IMG/VR virus record: IMGVR_UViG_3300042731_000336
Location: 1 to 24,198 of that record
Direction: 5' to 3' (one strand)
Source of the DNA: a virus
Length of the DNA stretch: 24,198 nucleotides
In this document: positions 15,277 to 21,263 of the stretch, piece by piece
Layout: each line of letters begins with the position of its first letter
Numbering within the stretch: the stretch's first letter is position 1
Notes under the pieces: model-generated
Databases searched by the model: none
What the model saw: the letters and a program-made list of their open reading frames with translations, nothing else
What the model was told of the DNA's origin: nothing
Program-made: the position numbers and the translations under genes

Positions 15277-15951
15277 ATGAGTGAAGTAACTATTCGTAAT
15301 GCAGAACTCTTAGAGATCCTTGAGGGGTTCTCGCAAGAGATGCTGTCTAAACCGTCGTATAACGACGAAAAGTATTGGACCTTCCACGAGTGGCAGGATA
15401 TAGGTAAGGGCGAGTACTATTGTTCTCGTGACTACCTAGATGACTGTCTATCTCGTGAGGGTTTAATTGGCCCGCCTGATCGGTATTTCGCACAACCGAT
15501 TTCGAAAATGGTGCGAGAAGATAAGGAAATGTGGGAAGGGTTTATGCAGAGAGTGAAGTACGACTTCGCTGCAGAACTAGGTGCACACACATCTGCATTA
15601 CTCTCCTACTATCCGCCTGGGGGCTTCGTTGGGTGGCATACCAACTACGACGCGAACGCCTACCAAGTCTTATTCACGTGGTCGGAGACCGGAGACGGTT
15701 ACTTCCGATACTACGACAAACAAAAGGATGAGATTGTTACCATTCAGGATGTCCCTGGCTGGCAATGTCGTCACTTCTACTTCGGTGCAGAACAAGAAGA
15801 GGATCTGCACTGTTGGCACTCCGCATACGCAGGATGTCAACGAATCACACTTGCATACAAGTTCGTAAACAATGGAAGCATAAATAATCCGGAAGACGCA
15901 ATGGCGCGTACTCTACGCGATAGTTTGATCGAAGATATAGAGACTCCATAA
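15277..15951 (+). CDS. 2OG-Fe(II) oxygenase family protein
   Basis: A 224-residue protein with the double-stranded beta-helix pattern of 2-oxoglutarate/Fe(II) oxygenases. YPPGGFVGWHTNYDANAY (112-129) carries the first metal His (H121). In place of the usual HxD the sequence reads H-T-N, with D125 two residues later. The second half has the distal His H181 (CWHSAY) and R189 (QRITLAYKF), the likely 2-oxoglutarate ligand. I recall related proteins in T4-like cyanophages with a similar HTN, so this may be a family trait rather than a defect. Substrate unknown. The stop overlaps the next start by one base (TAATG). Confidence 0.7.
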   Translation: MSEVTIRNAELLEILEGFSQEMLSKPSYNDEKYWTFHEWQDIGKGEYYCSRDYLDDCLSREGLIGPPDRYFAQPISKMVREDKEMWEGFMQRVKYDFAAELGAHTSALLSYYPPGGFVGWHTNYDANAYQVLFTWSETGDGYFRYYDKQKDEIVTIQDVPGWQCRHFYFGAEQEEDLHCWHSAYAGCQRITLAYKFVNNGSINNPEDAMARTLRDSLIEDIETP

Positions 15952-16742
15952 TGTTACTAACCGCTGGATGCAGTTTCGTCTGGGGAGACGAACTAGAAGG
16001 TTTTGATAAGAACCCCCCAACTCACCAAAAACTTACTTGGACCCACCTACTCGCAGAGCGTTTAGGTATGGACTACATCAACATGGGTATCTGTGGGTCT
16101 TGTAACGACCGTATCTTTCGTCACGTTACGGATTACCTACACAACCCTGAGAACGAGAAACCTTCTCTCGTTATTGTGATATGGTCTGCGTGGCAACGTA
16201 AGGAACTGGTAGAACACATGGCACCTAATCGCGAGTGGGCCATGGGTGTCAATCGACCAGAGAACGCAACACAGTATTCTCCGGTGCGCACTAAGGTTCT
16301 TGCGAGTCGTCGCACACGCGAGATACTTGATGAGTATTACACGACTACGTACGACAGTCGCACCGACATCATGCACGGTCTCACTCAGATGAAGGCTGTA
16401 GAGTTGATGTGTGACGCATTAGGTATCCCTGTTATTCAGGGTGTGTTTCATAGTCGTTGCTGGGCGAACGTACTCTCTGTACTTAAAGGTAAAGGCGCAC
16501 ACGATGACGGTGAGGCGGTAGAACATAAGTTCCTTGGTGAGACACCTGAGTACGCACGATGGGTTAAGGACGCACTAGGGTCACTCAGATCTACTAGTCG
16601 TTTGGGACTAGGTCGCGGTCCATCACTATATCAAATCGGTAAAAAAATAGATGATATCAAGGAGTTCGGGCACCCAGGCGAACGCACACAGGAGCTTTGG
16701 GCCGAACTAATGGAAAATACCTATAAAGATATGATATCCTGA
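15951..16742 (+). CDS. SGNH/GDSL-like hydrolase
   Basis: A 263-residue probable SGNH-fold esterase or acyl hydrolase. Block I is LTAGCSFVWGDE (3-14) with nucleophile Ser8, block II NMGICGSCNDRI (44-55) with the oxyanion Gly/Asn, block III the hydrophobic strand VIVIWSAWQR (74-83), and block V FGHPGERTQELW (239-250) with His241. No signal peptide is present, so it acts in the cytoplasm or as a virion component. Such proteins, common in marine T4-like phages, may de-acylate surface glycans; target unknown. It follows the oxygenase with a one-base overlap. Confidence 0.75.
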   Translation: MLLTAGCSFVWGDELEGFDKNPPTHQKLTWTHLLAERLGMDYINMGICGSCNDRIFRHVTDYLHNPENEKPSLVIVIWSAWQRKELVEHMAPNREWAMGVNRPENATQYSPVRTKVLASRRTREILDEYYTTTYDSRTDIMHGLTQMKAVELMCDALGIPVIQGVFHSRCWANVLSVLKGKGAHDDGEAVEHKFLGETPEYARWVKDALGSLRSTSRLGLGRGPSLYQIGKKIDDIKEFGHPGERTQELWAELMENTYKDMIS

Positions 16743-16754
16743 ATATTTTATTTG

Positions 16755-16762
16755 TATAAATA
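16755..16762 (+). promoter_or_regulatory. T4-type late promoter motif
   Basis: TATAAATA, the full T4 late promoter -10 octamer read by gp55-type sigma, in the 43-base gap before the P-loop kinase gene. No -35 is expected for this class. Start of transcription should be near 16769, just ahead of the CGGAG Shine-Dalgarno at 16776-16780. Confidence 0.65.
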
Positions 16763-16785
16763 ATCTTATCGAACACGGAGTATGT

Positions 16786-17469
16786 ATGTTAACCTTTAAG
16801 TCATTTTTGAATGAAGGGGTCAATGACCCTGCCATCTTCAAGGCAATCTTCCTTGCGGGTGGGCCAGGATCTGGTAAGTCCTTCATCGTCGGTAAGACCG
16901 GACTGACTTCTATGGGTTACAAGGTTGTTAACTCCGACGATGCGTTCGAATCTGCCATGAAGAAGGTTGGTATGGAGATGACTCCGGACAACATTTTCTC
17001 ACCGAAGGGTCAAGAACTTCGTGGTAAGGCAAAGAAACTAACTGGCAAGAAAGAAGAGCGTTACCTGAAGGGACGCCTTGGTCTTGTCGTAGACGGTACT
17101 GGTAAAGATCCAGACAAAATCGCAGCACAGGCACAGAAGGTTAAAGATCTAGGTTACGATGTCGCAATGATATTCGTCAACACAGACCTAGACACTGCAT
17201 TACAACGTAACCGTATGCGTGCCCGTTCACTCCCTGACAAAGAAGTCGAATCGTATTGGAAGGCGGTACAGGCCAATACGGGTAAGTTCCAGCAGATGTT
17301 TGGAAAACAAAACTTCTTGGTGGTGGACAACTCCGAAGGTAAAGATTATAATCAAGAAACCCTACGCGCATATCGCGATGCAAAGAAATTCACTAACGGT
17401 CCACACTCTGCGAAGGCAAAGCGTTGGATTGAGGTGGAGAAGCAGGCAATCAAGAGGGTGAAGGGCTAG
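16786..17469 (+). CDS. Zeta-toxin-like P-loop kinase with a capsid-targeting-like N-terminus
   Basis: A 227-residue ATP-dependent kinase-like protein. Walker A is AGGPGSGKS (24-32). VVNSDDAF (47-54) and VVDGTG (101-106) match the pattern of zeta toxins and polynucleotide-kinase-like enzymes, and RNRMRAR (141-147) is a likely lid with phosphate-binding arginines. The first ten residues, MLTFKSFLNE, followed by Gly, resemble the T4 capsid-targeting sequence (MKTYQEFIAE in internal protein III). They end with L-x-E, the consensus of the gp21 prohead protease. With the late promoter just upstream, this suggests an enzyme packaged in the head and delivered with the DNA. Substrate unknown. Start backed by CGGAG at 16776-16780; a terminator lies about 100 bases downstream. 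Confidence 0.8.
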   Translation: MLTFKSFLNEGVNDPAIFKAIFLAGGPGSGKSFIVGKTGLTSMGYKVVNSDDAFESAMKKVGMEMTPDNIFSPKGQELRGKAKKLTGKKEERYLKGRLGLVVDGTGKDPDKIAAQAQKVKDLGYDVAMIFVNTDLDTALQRNRMRARSLPDKEVESYWKAVQANTGKFQQMFGKQNFLVVDNSEGKDYNQETLRAYRDAKKFTNGPHSAKAKRWIEVEKQAIKRVKG

Positions 17470-17567
17470 TAAGGTTTAGTGACCTATAGTGATGAGTTTG
17501 TCATACAGAGGCGACTAAATTAGATTATTAATATTATAGACAAAGTGACATTCGTTATGTCTATTCC

Positions 17568-17595
17568 AAGAGGGACCTTCGGGTCCCTTTTTTTT
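17568..17595 (+). terminator. Strong intrinsic terminator with UUCG loop
   Basis: Stem GGGACC (17572-17577), TTCG tetraloop, GGTCCC (17582-17587), extendable by flanking A-T pairs, followed by eight T residues. It closes the kinase transcript. The gap before it (17470-17567) holds only a TAGACA/TGTCTA inverted repeat near 17537-17563 and no credible ORF. Confidence 0.95.
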
Positions 17596-17606
17596 GGCAA
17601 AAGCCC

Positions 17607-17635
17607 TTGACAAACCGCTAAACACCTAGTATACT
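17607..17635 (+). promoter_or_regulatory. Sigma-70 promoter of the small-gene cluster, flanked by an inverted repeat
   Basis: TTGACA (17607-17612), 17-base spacer, TATACT (17630-17635). TTGACAAA (17607-17614) and TTTGTCAA (17639-17646) form a perfect 8-base inverted repeat from the -35 to just past the start point. GAGAGG (17651-17656) serves the ATG at 17663. Confidence 0.85.
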
Positions 17636-17662
17636 CTCTTTGTCAAGTGAGAGAGGTACATT

Positions 17663-17878
17663 ATGAATAATCCATTGTTAGAACTCCTAGAGATGAAAGT
17701 CAAGTCGCATGACTGGTACTACCAGTACTCTGACGATCATCGTATGTGGGTAAGAGGTAAAGATCAACGACACGTCATAGACAATATGATGAAAGATCTT
17801 TTTGCGGCGGGTCTCGAAGCAGAGGCTATCGAAGTCTATAACGCAAACTGTCCCGAAGACTACAGGATCAAGTCATGA
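17663..17878 (+). CDS. Small hypothetical protein
   Basis: A 71-residue soluble protein of unknown function, first gene after the promoter at 17607. Residues 14-30 carry an aromatic-rich stretch (SHDWYYQYSDDHRMWVRG), followed by an amphipathic helix (HVIDNMMKDLFAAGLEAEAIEVYN) and a short C-terminal segment ending PEDYRIKS. No cysteine pair, signal or known catalytic motif. Good Shine-Dalgarno, and ATGA overlap with the next gene, so translation is probably coupled. The size and style match small conserved early proteins of T4-like phages. Confidence 0.8.
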   Translation: MNNPLLELLEMKVKSHDWYYQYSDDHRMWVRGKDQRHVIDNMMKDLFAAGLEAEAIEVYNANCPEDYRIKS

Positions 17879-18081
17879 GACACGTTCTGTTTGCATTCCT
17901 TTCCATAGGTATCCTTATCCTAGCGTTTCACCAGCGGATAGAGAACGGTGCAGCGGACACTCTGGTTATGGCTGGAGTCCTCCCTGCGATGTTGTATTTG
18001 ATGTTGAATGGTAGTCACGTGGTGATGGGATTTTCCTATATAAAGCATAGGAAGTATACTCGTATAAGAGGTAAGGAGTAA
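17875..18081 (+). CDS. Small two-helix membrane protein
   Basis: A 68-residue inner-membrane protein with two hydrophobic segments, residues about 4-18 (VLFAFLSIGILILAF) and 27-45 (DTLVMAGVLPAMLYLMLNG), and a basic C-terminus (KHRKYTRIRGKE) likely in the cytoplasm. Function unknown. Because a cell-wall hydrolase is encoded 700 bases downstream in the same direction, a holin-type role is possible, but small membrane proteins are common in such clusters and no holin signature exists to test. It begins inside the upstream stop (ATGA). Confidence 0.7.
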   Translation: MRHVLFAFLSIGILILAFHQRIENGAADTLVMAGVLPAMLYLMLNGSHVVMGFSYIKHRKYTRIRGKE

Positions 18082-18083
18082 AA

Positions 18084-18356
18084 ATGTTTGAGCCAGGAGA
18101 TAACGTCGTCTTGATTGACGACACACGAGAGATCGTGGACTTCGGTTCGGTCATTTCCATCAACGATGACGTTGTCGTCATTCGTTCTGAAGATAATAAT
18201 GAGTACGTGGGTTACGGACTTGACACGGTCGATGTTTTGCGTTACCGACTAGTAGAAGAGGAAGAGGTACAACTGTTACCCGCCCCTGACCCAGCGGACC
18301 ACATTTGTTCAGTCTTAGATATATATAATAAGTATAACAAATATACTTGTCATTAA
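18084..18356 (+). CDS. Small beta-rich hypothetical protein
   Basis: A 90-residue protein with an SH3/KOW-like start: FEPGDNVVLIDDTREIVDFGSV, then VISINDDVVVIR and NNEYVGYGLDTVDVLRYRLV, the alternating pattern of a small beta-barrel. The tail is acidic and then Asn/Tyr-rich (VLDIYNKYNKYTCH). AAGGAG at 18073-18078 gives a firm start. The last codons include a 7-base-pair hairpin (18330-18348). Function unknown; SH3-like barrels often bind nucleic acid or protein partners. Confidence 0.7.
   Translation: MFEPGDNVVLIDDTREIVDFGSVISINDDVVVIRSEDNNEYVGYGLDTVDVLRYRLVEEEEVQLLPAPDPADHICSVLDIYNKYNKYTCH
18330..18348 (+). repeat. Hairpin at the 3' end of the SH3-like gene
   Basis: AAGTATA (18330-18336), loop ACAAA, TATACTT (18342-18348), in a very AT-rich stretch. 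No T-run follows, so it is more likely an RNA stability or translation element for the GTG start at 18376 than a terminator. Confidence 0.4.
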
Positions 18357-18375
18357 TATCTAACGGGAATCTAAC

Positions 18376-18777
18376 GTGCAGTACTTCTTAGTATTCTGTA
18401 TAATTGCCACTGCCATTCTGTTCTATATTGAACGTCGCGTTAACGTTAGATTCTTCAACTCACATGTAGACCATATCACTGCGTACGATAGAAAGTACAT
18501 CGAAGGACATGAGAACCATATGTCCGGAACTTTGGTGAATGGTGATTTGATATTCGCAGGCATAAACTCACATGGTGACCCGACGTACATGAAGGGTCGC
18601 GCAAAGTTGTTTGGCCGCGTGTTTGTACTCTGGGGATATTTCCACGGGTACAAGAAATACCCTAACGGTCGGTTCATTGCAGCCATGGCATGGAAGGGTG
18701 ATAAAAAGATAACGATGGTGGCACCTTCATCATTGAAGGAGTTACTTTTGGTGTCGGTTGATTATGAGGAAATATGA
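18376..18777 (+). CDS. Hypothetical protein with N-terminal membrane anchor
   Basis: A 133-residue protein starting with GTG. Residues 3-18 (YFLVFCIIATAILFYI) form a signal-anchor helix, followed by basic ERRVNVR. The remaining 110 residues are soluble, with strands and many aromatic residues (LVNGDLIFAGINSHGDPTYM, RVFVLWGYFHGYKKYPNGRF, KKITMVAPSSLKELLLVSVDYEEI). No known motif recognised. By the positive-inside rule the C-terminal part after the basic segment may be cytoplasmic. The Shine-Dalgarno is weak (CGGGA). It overlaps the cell-wall hydrolase start by 4 bases, so it may work in the same cell-envelope step. Confidence 0.7.
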   Translation: MQYFLVFCIIATAILFYIERRVNVRFFNSHVDHITAYDRKYIEGHENHMSGTLVNGDLIFAGINSHGDPTYMKGRAKLFGRVFVLWGYFHGYKKYPNGRFIAAMAWKGDKKITMVAPSSLKELLLVSVDYEEI

Positions 18778-19262
18778 TGAAATATTTGATGGTCGCGGTT
18801 CTTATAGTGATCTTTGGTGTCGCATACAGTCAGGCCCAAGATAACGAAGAGAACCACGAGTTGACGTGCCTTGCGCTCAACATCTACCACGAGGCAAGGT
18901 CAGAAAGTCTTGCAGGTCAATACGCAGTTGCGGACGTAGTACTCAATCGAGTCGAGTCCACTATCTACCCCAACACCATTTGCGGTGTTGTCTATCAAGG
19001 TAAAATGTGGGAAGGTCACCCCGTACGGGACAAGTGTCAGTTCAGTTGGTTCTGTGACGGTAAGTCAGACCAACCTAAAGAGAAAGACGCATGGTACCGC
19101 TCACTCATCGTTGCAGTTAACATCTTACACGAGAACAAGTACCGAGGCCTGACCGAAGGTGCAACTCACTACCACACCGATTACGTCAACCCGCATTGGA
19201 ATAAGACTATGTACTTCATAGGACGTATCGGTGACCACCTATTTTATTTGGAGACACGATGA
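18774..19262 (+). CDS. SleB-type cell-wall hydrolase with signal peptide
   Basis: A 162-residue exported peptidoglycan hydrolase of the SleB/Hydrolase_2 family, thought to be a lytic transglycosylase. Residues 1-21 form a Sec signal (hydrophobic core LMVAVLIVIFGVAY, probable cleavage after SQA). The domain starts with CLALNIYHEARSES (32-45, catalytic Glu40) and contains QYAVADVVLNRV, the Cys-bearing TICGVVYQ and CQFSWFCDG, and GATHYHTDYVNPHW with the closing GDHLFY. It may be a phage endolysin exported by the host Sec system. The second ATG (18777) is better spaced from GAGGA at 18766-18770 than the first. ATGA overlap downstream. Confidence 0.88.
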   Translation: MMKYLMVAVLIVIFGVAYSQAQDNEENHELTCLALNIYHEARSESLAGQYAVADVVLNRVESTIYPNTICGVVYQGKMWEGHPVRDKCQFSWFCDGKSDQPKEKDAWYRSLIVAVNILHENKYRGLTEGATHYHTDYVNPHWNKTMYFIGRIGDHLFYLETR

Positions 19263-19486
19263 TATTAGAATGTTTGATGTGCGTTGCATTGGAGCAACCA
19301 CCTAAGTTTGATCAACCGACGGAAACGCAGAGAGTCGTCCGTGAGATGTTTTCAAAACATTACGGTAAACCAAAGAAAACGATCACCCACAGACGCGTGG
19401 TCATTAACGTCGATCGACGTACAAATTTTGTCATATCTAGGAAACGTGATCGATTCTTTACTGTTGTACATTACTTCAGTTTGTGA
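19259..19486 (+). CDS. Small basic hypothetical protein
   Basis: A 75-residue ORF coupled to the hydrolase by ATGA. The N-terminus carries two cysteines (ILECLMCVALEQ). The rest is basic (QRVVREMFSKHYGKPKKTITHRRVVINVDRRTNF), which would suit nucleic-acid binding, with a strand-like end (FTVVHYFSL). No family recognised. No separate Shine-Dalgarno beyond GGAG upstream, so it probably depends on coupled translation. It could also be a lysis accessory given its neighbour; neither idea has motif support. Confidence 0.6.
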   Translation: MILECLMCVALEQPPKFDQPTETQRVVREMFSKHYGKPKKTITHRRVVINVDRRTNFVISRKRDRFFTVVHYFSL

Positions 19487-19492
19487 TATAAT
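19464..19492 (+). promoter_or_regulatory. Extended -10 promoter overlapping a Shine-Dalgarno
   Basis: TTGTAC (19464-19469, weak), 17-base spacer, TGA then TATAAT (19487-19492). The AGGAG Shine-Dalgarno (19493-19497) of the next gene follows at once. A transcript starting near 19499 would lack it and have a 4-5 base leader, while read-through mRNA would keep it. Confidence 0.6.
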
Positions 19493-19503
19493 AGGAGCAT
19501 ATT

Positions 19504-19653
19504 ATGAGTGAGTTAGACGTTATCTTAGGAATCCTCGCATCGTTTGGTGTGGCCATCGGTCTGGTGGTGGTTCCTGTACTCGTACTCAAGGGATGGGACC
19601 GTTACGTTAGACGTAAAGGCATTAGTGTAAACTCAGGCGCGAAGTTTGGATGA
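19504..19653 (+). CDS. 49-residue single-pass membrane protein
   Basis: A short ORF (MSELDVILGILASFGVAIG then LVVVPVLVLKGWDRYVRRKG) with one long hydrophobic helix, residues about 6-28, followed by a basic cytoplasmic-type segment (KGWDRYVRRK). The start has AGGAG at 19493-19497 spaced 6 bases, and its end overlaps the next gene by 4 bases (ATGA). Function unknown. Its small size, single helix and nearness to the cell-wall hydrolase make it one possible holin or antiholin candidate among several small membrane proteins here. Confidence 0.7.
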   Translation: MSELDVILGILASFGVAIGLVVVPVLVLKGWDRYVRRKGISVNSGAKFG

Positions 19654-19907
19654 GTATCGGAGACGCATTTCCAAAAGGTTTCTACGGAGATGATGTATAC
19701 GACGAAAGTAAAGTATACATACTATTCGACAAGATAGGTGGGCTCATCGCAGTCTACCGATCCGCACAACGTGCAATCGATCGAGCTGCAAACGAGGTCT
19801 GTAAGGACCGACTATATAGCAGTGTACATGTAGACGCATACGACTATGTGATCTACGTGCAGGGTGACTTGGGGGAGGTCACCATAATAGTAGAAGATGT
19901 AAATTAG
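19650..19907 (+). CDS. Small hypothetical protein
   Basis: An 85-residue soluble acidic protein. Pattern: strand KVYILFDKIGGLIAVYRS, helix AQRAIDRAANEVCKD, then strands VHVDAYDYVIYVQGD and EVTIIVEDVN, suggesting a compact alpha/beta fold. No recognised family or catalytic motif. It is translationally coupled to the small membrane protein before it. It is the last gene of the 17663-19907 cluster; no terminator hairpin is seen before the aceA promoter that begins at 19911. Confidence 0.7.
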   Translation: MSIGDAFPKGFYGDDVYDESKVYILFDKIGGLIAVYRSAQRAIDRAANEVCKDRLYSSVHVDAYDYVIYVQGDLGEVTIIVEDVN

Positions 19908-19910
19908 TTG

Positions 19911-19940
19911 TTGACACTCACATGATGTATCGCGTATAAT
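19911..19940 (+). promoter_or_regulatory. Promoter of isocitrate lyase with palindrome centred on the -10
   Basis: TTGACA (19911-19916), 18-base spacer, TATAAT (19935-19940), both hexamers perfect. CGCGTAT-A-ATACGCG (19931-19945) is a 15-base palindrome lying over the -10, a typical place for a repressor site. The leader is about 20 bases; GGAAC (19956-19960) is a weak Shine-Dalgarno. Confidence 0.88.
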
Positions 19941-19966
19941 ACGCGCAAGTTAAATGGAACTTTGTT

Positions 19967-21208
19967 ATGAAAAAACGAAACTACTCACCAGAAGACGTGC
20001 GTCGTCTTCAAGGAACGGTGCAGATCGATCATACCCTCGCGAAGATGGGCGCAAAGAAACTGCGACAACTCTTCGAGGATCACGAATACATTAATACCTT
20101 TGGAGCTTACAATGGACAACAGGCAGTCCAACACGTCAAGGCCGGACTCAAGGCCATCTATCTCTCAGGGTGGCAAGTTGCCGCGTCTGCGAACTCTCAC
20201 AATGAGGTTTACCCAGATCAGTCTTTGTACGCTGTTGATAGCGTCCCTAACGTTGTCCGCAGTATCAATAATGCCTTCCGACGACAAGACCAAATCGAAT
20301 ATCTTGAGTCTGGAGAAGGATTTGAATTTGCACCTATTATTGCCGATGCTGAGGCAGGATTCGGGGGTGTTCTAAATGCGTATGAACTTGCAAGAAATCT
20401 TATCGAGGCAGGTGCTGCCGCTGTTCACTTCGAAGACCAAGTGGCTGCCGAGAAGAAGTGCGGACACCTTGGAGGAAAGGTTCTTATCCCTACTAGTCAG
20501 GCTATACGCAATCTTAACGCCGCTCGCCTTGCTAGTGACGTTGCTGGCACCGATACTGTTGTTATCGCTCGCACTGACGCCGAGTCTGCGAAACTAATCT
20601 CTAGTAACATCTCAGACATCGATAAACCATTCATTAGGAGATCTGCGCAAGGTAGTGCAGGCTCTATTCAACATCGTACACAGGAAGGATTCTATCAACT
20701 ACAAGAGGGTAGGGGGTTAGAGTTCGGTTGTGTGCGCGGTCAGGCCTACGCAGAATACGCGGACCTTGTTTGGTGTGAAACATCAACACCAGACCTGAAG
20801 GATGCGAAACGTTTTGCGGATGCGGTCAAAGGTGCAGTTCCAGACGCGATGCTCGCGTACAACTGTTCACCATCATTCAACTGGCGCAAGTCAATACCAG
20901 GCGATCAAGAACTAAAAGAGTTCCAGAGAGAACTAGGTCGTATGGGATTCAAGTTCCAGTTTATTACTCTGGCGGGGTTTCACCAGACTAACTATGCAGT
21001 CTTTGATTTCGCGAACCGATACAAAGATGAGGGGATGTATGCTTACAGTTTATTACAGGAGGCAGAGTTCGATGCAGAAGAACGTGGATACACAGGAGCC
21101 AAGCACCAGAGAGAAGTTGGTGTCGGTTATTTCGACGCCATTACTACGACTTTGGGATCTACTTCAACCGCGGCAATGTCTGGTTCGACCGAAGAGGAGC
21201 AGTTCTGA
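19967..21208 (+). CDS. aceA: Isocitrate lyase
   Basis: A 413-residue isocitrate lyase, the glyoxylate-shunt enzyme splitting isocitrate into succinate and glyoxylate; normally a cytoplasmic Mg2+-dependent tetramer. Nearly the whole bacterial AceA sequence is present: AIYLSGWQVAA (63-73), YPDQSLY (82-88), PIIADAEAGFGGVLNAYEL (123-141), HFEDQ (154-158), the signature KKCGH (163-167) with catalytic Cys165, VIARTDAESA, YADLVWCETSTPDL, LAYNCSPSFNW, KFQFITLAGFH and the C-terminal GSTEEEQF. Compared with E. coli AceA (434) only the N-terminus is shorter. No catalytic loss or frameshift is visible. Codons lean to CTT/GCT/GCC more than neighbours, suggesting later acquisition. No malate synthase in the window. 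It has its own promoter and 3' hairpin. Confidence 0.96.
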   Translation: MKKRNYSPEDVRRLQGTVQIDHTLAKMGAKKLRQLFEDHEYINTFGAYNGQQAVQHVKAGLKAIYLSGWQVAASANSHNEVYPDQSLYAVDSVPNVVRSINNAFRRQDQIEYLESGEGFEFAPIIADAEAGFGGVLNAYELARNLIEAGAAAVHFEDQVAAEKKCGHLGGKVLIPTSQAIRNLNAARLASDVAGTDTVVIARTDAESAKLISSNISDIDKPFIRRSAQGSAGSIQHRTQEGFYQLQEGRGLEFGCVRGQAYAEYADLVWCETSTPDLKDAKRFADAVKGAVPDAMLAYNCSPSFNWRKSIPGDQELKEFQRELGRMGFKFQFITLAGFHQTNYAVFDFANRYKDEGMYAYSLLQEAEFDAEERGYTGAKHQREVGVGYFDAITTTLGSTSTAAMSGSTEEEQF

Positions 21209-21214
21209 GGCAAC

Positions 21215-21238
21215 CCCAAACAAATGTGTTTGGGATTT
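21215..21238 (+). terminator. Hairpin after isocitrate lyase, probable terminator
   Basis: Eight-base stem CCCAAACA (21215-21222), loop AATG, TGTTTGGG (21227-21234), followed by ATTT only. It starts 7 bases after the aceA stop. The short T-run makes it a weaker terminator, or a 3'-end stabiliser allowing read-through to the next gene. Confidence 0.65.
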
Positions 21239-21263
21239 AGAAAATGAAGGATAGGAGACAATT

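Noticed and set aside
15879-15886. CATAAATA resembling a T4 late promoter
   Set aside because: One mismatch at the first base, inside the oxygenase coding region, with no gene start at the right distance other than one already coupled to it.
17470-17567. Small gene or RNA between the kinase and its terminator
   Set aside because: Only ORFs under 10 codons and a weak TAGACA/TGTCTA repeat; it reads as an ordinary 3' untranslated region.
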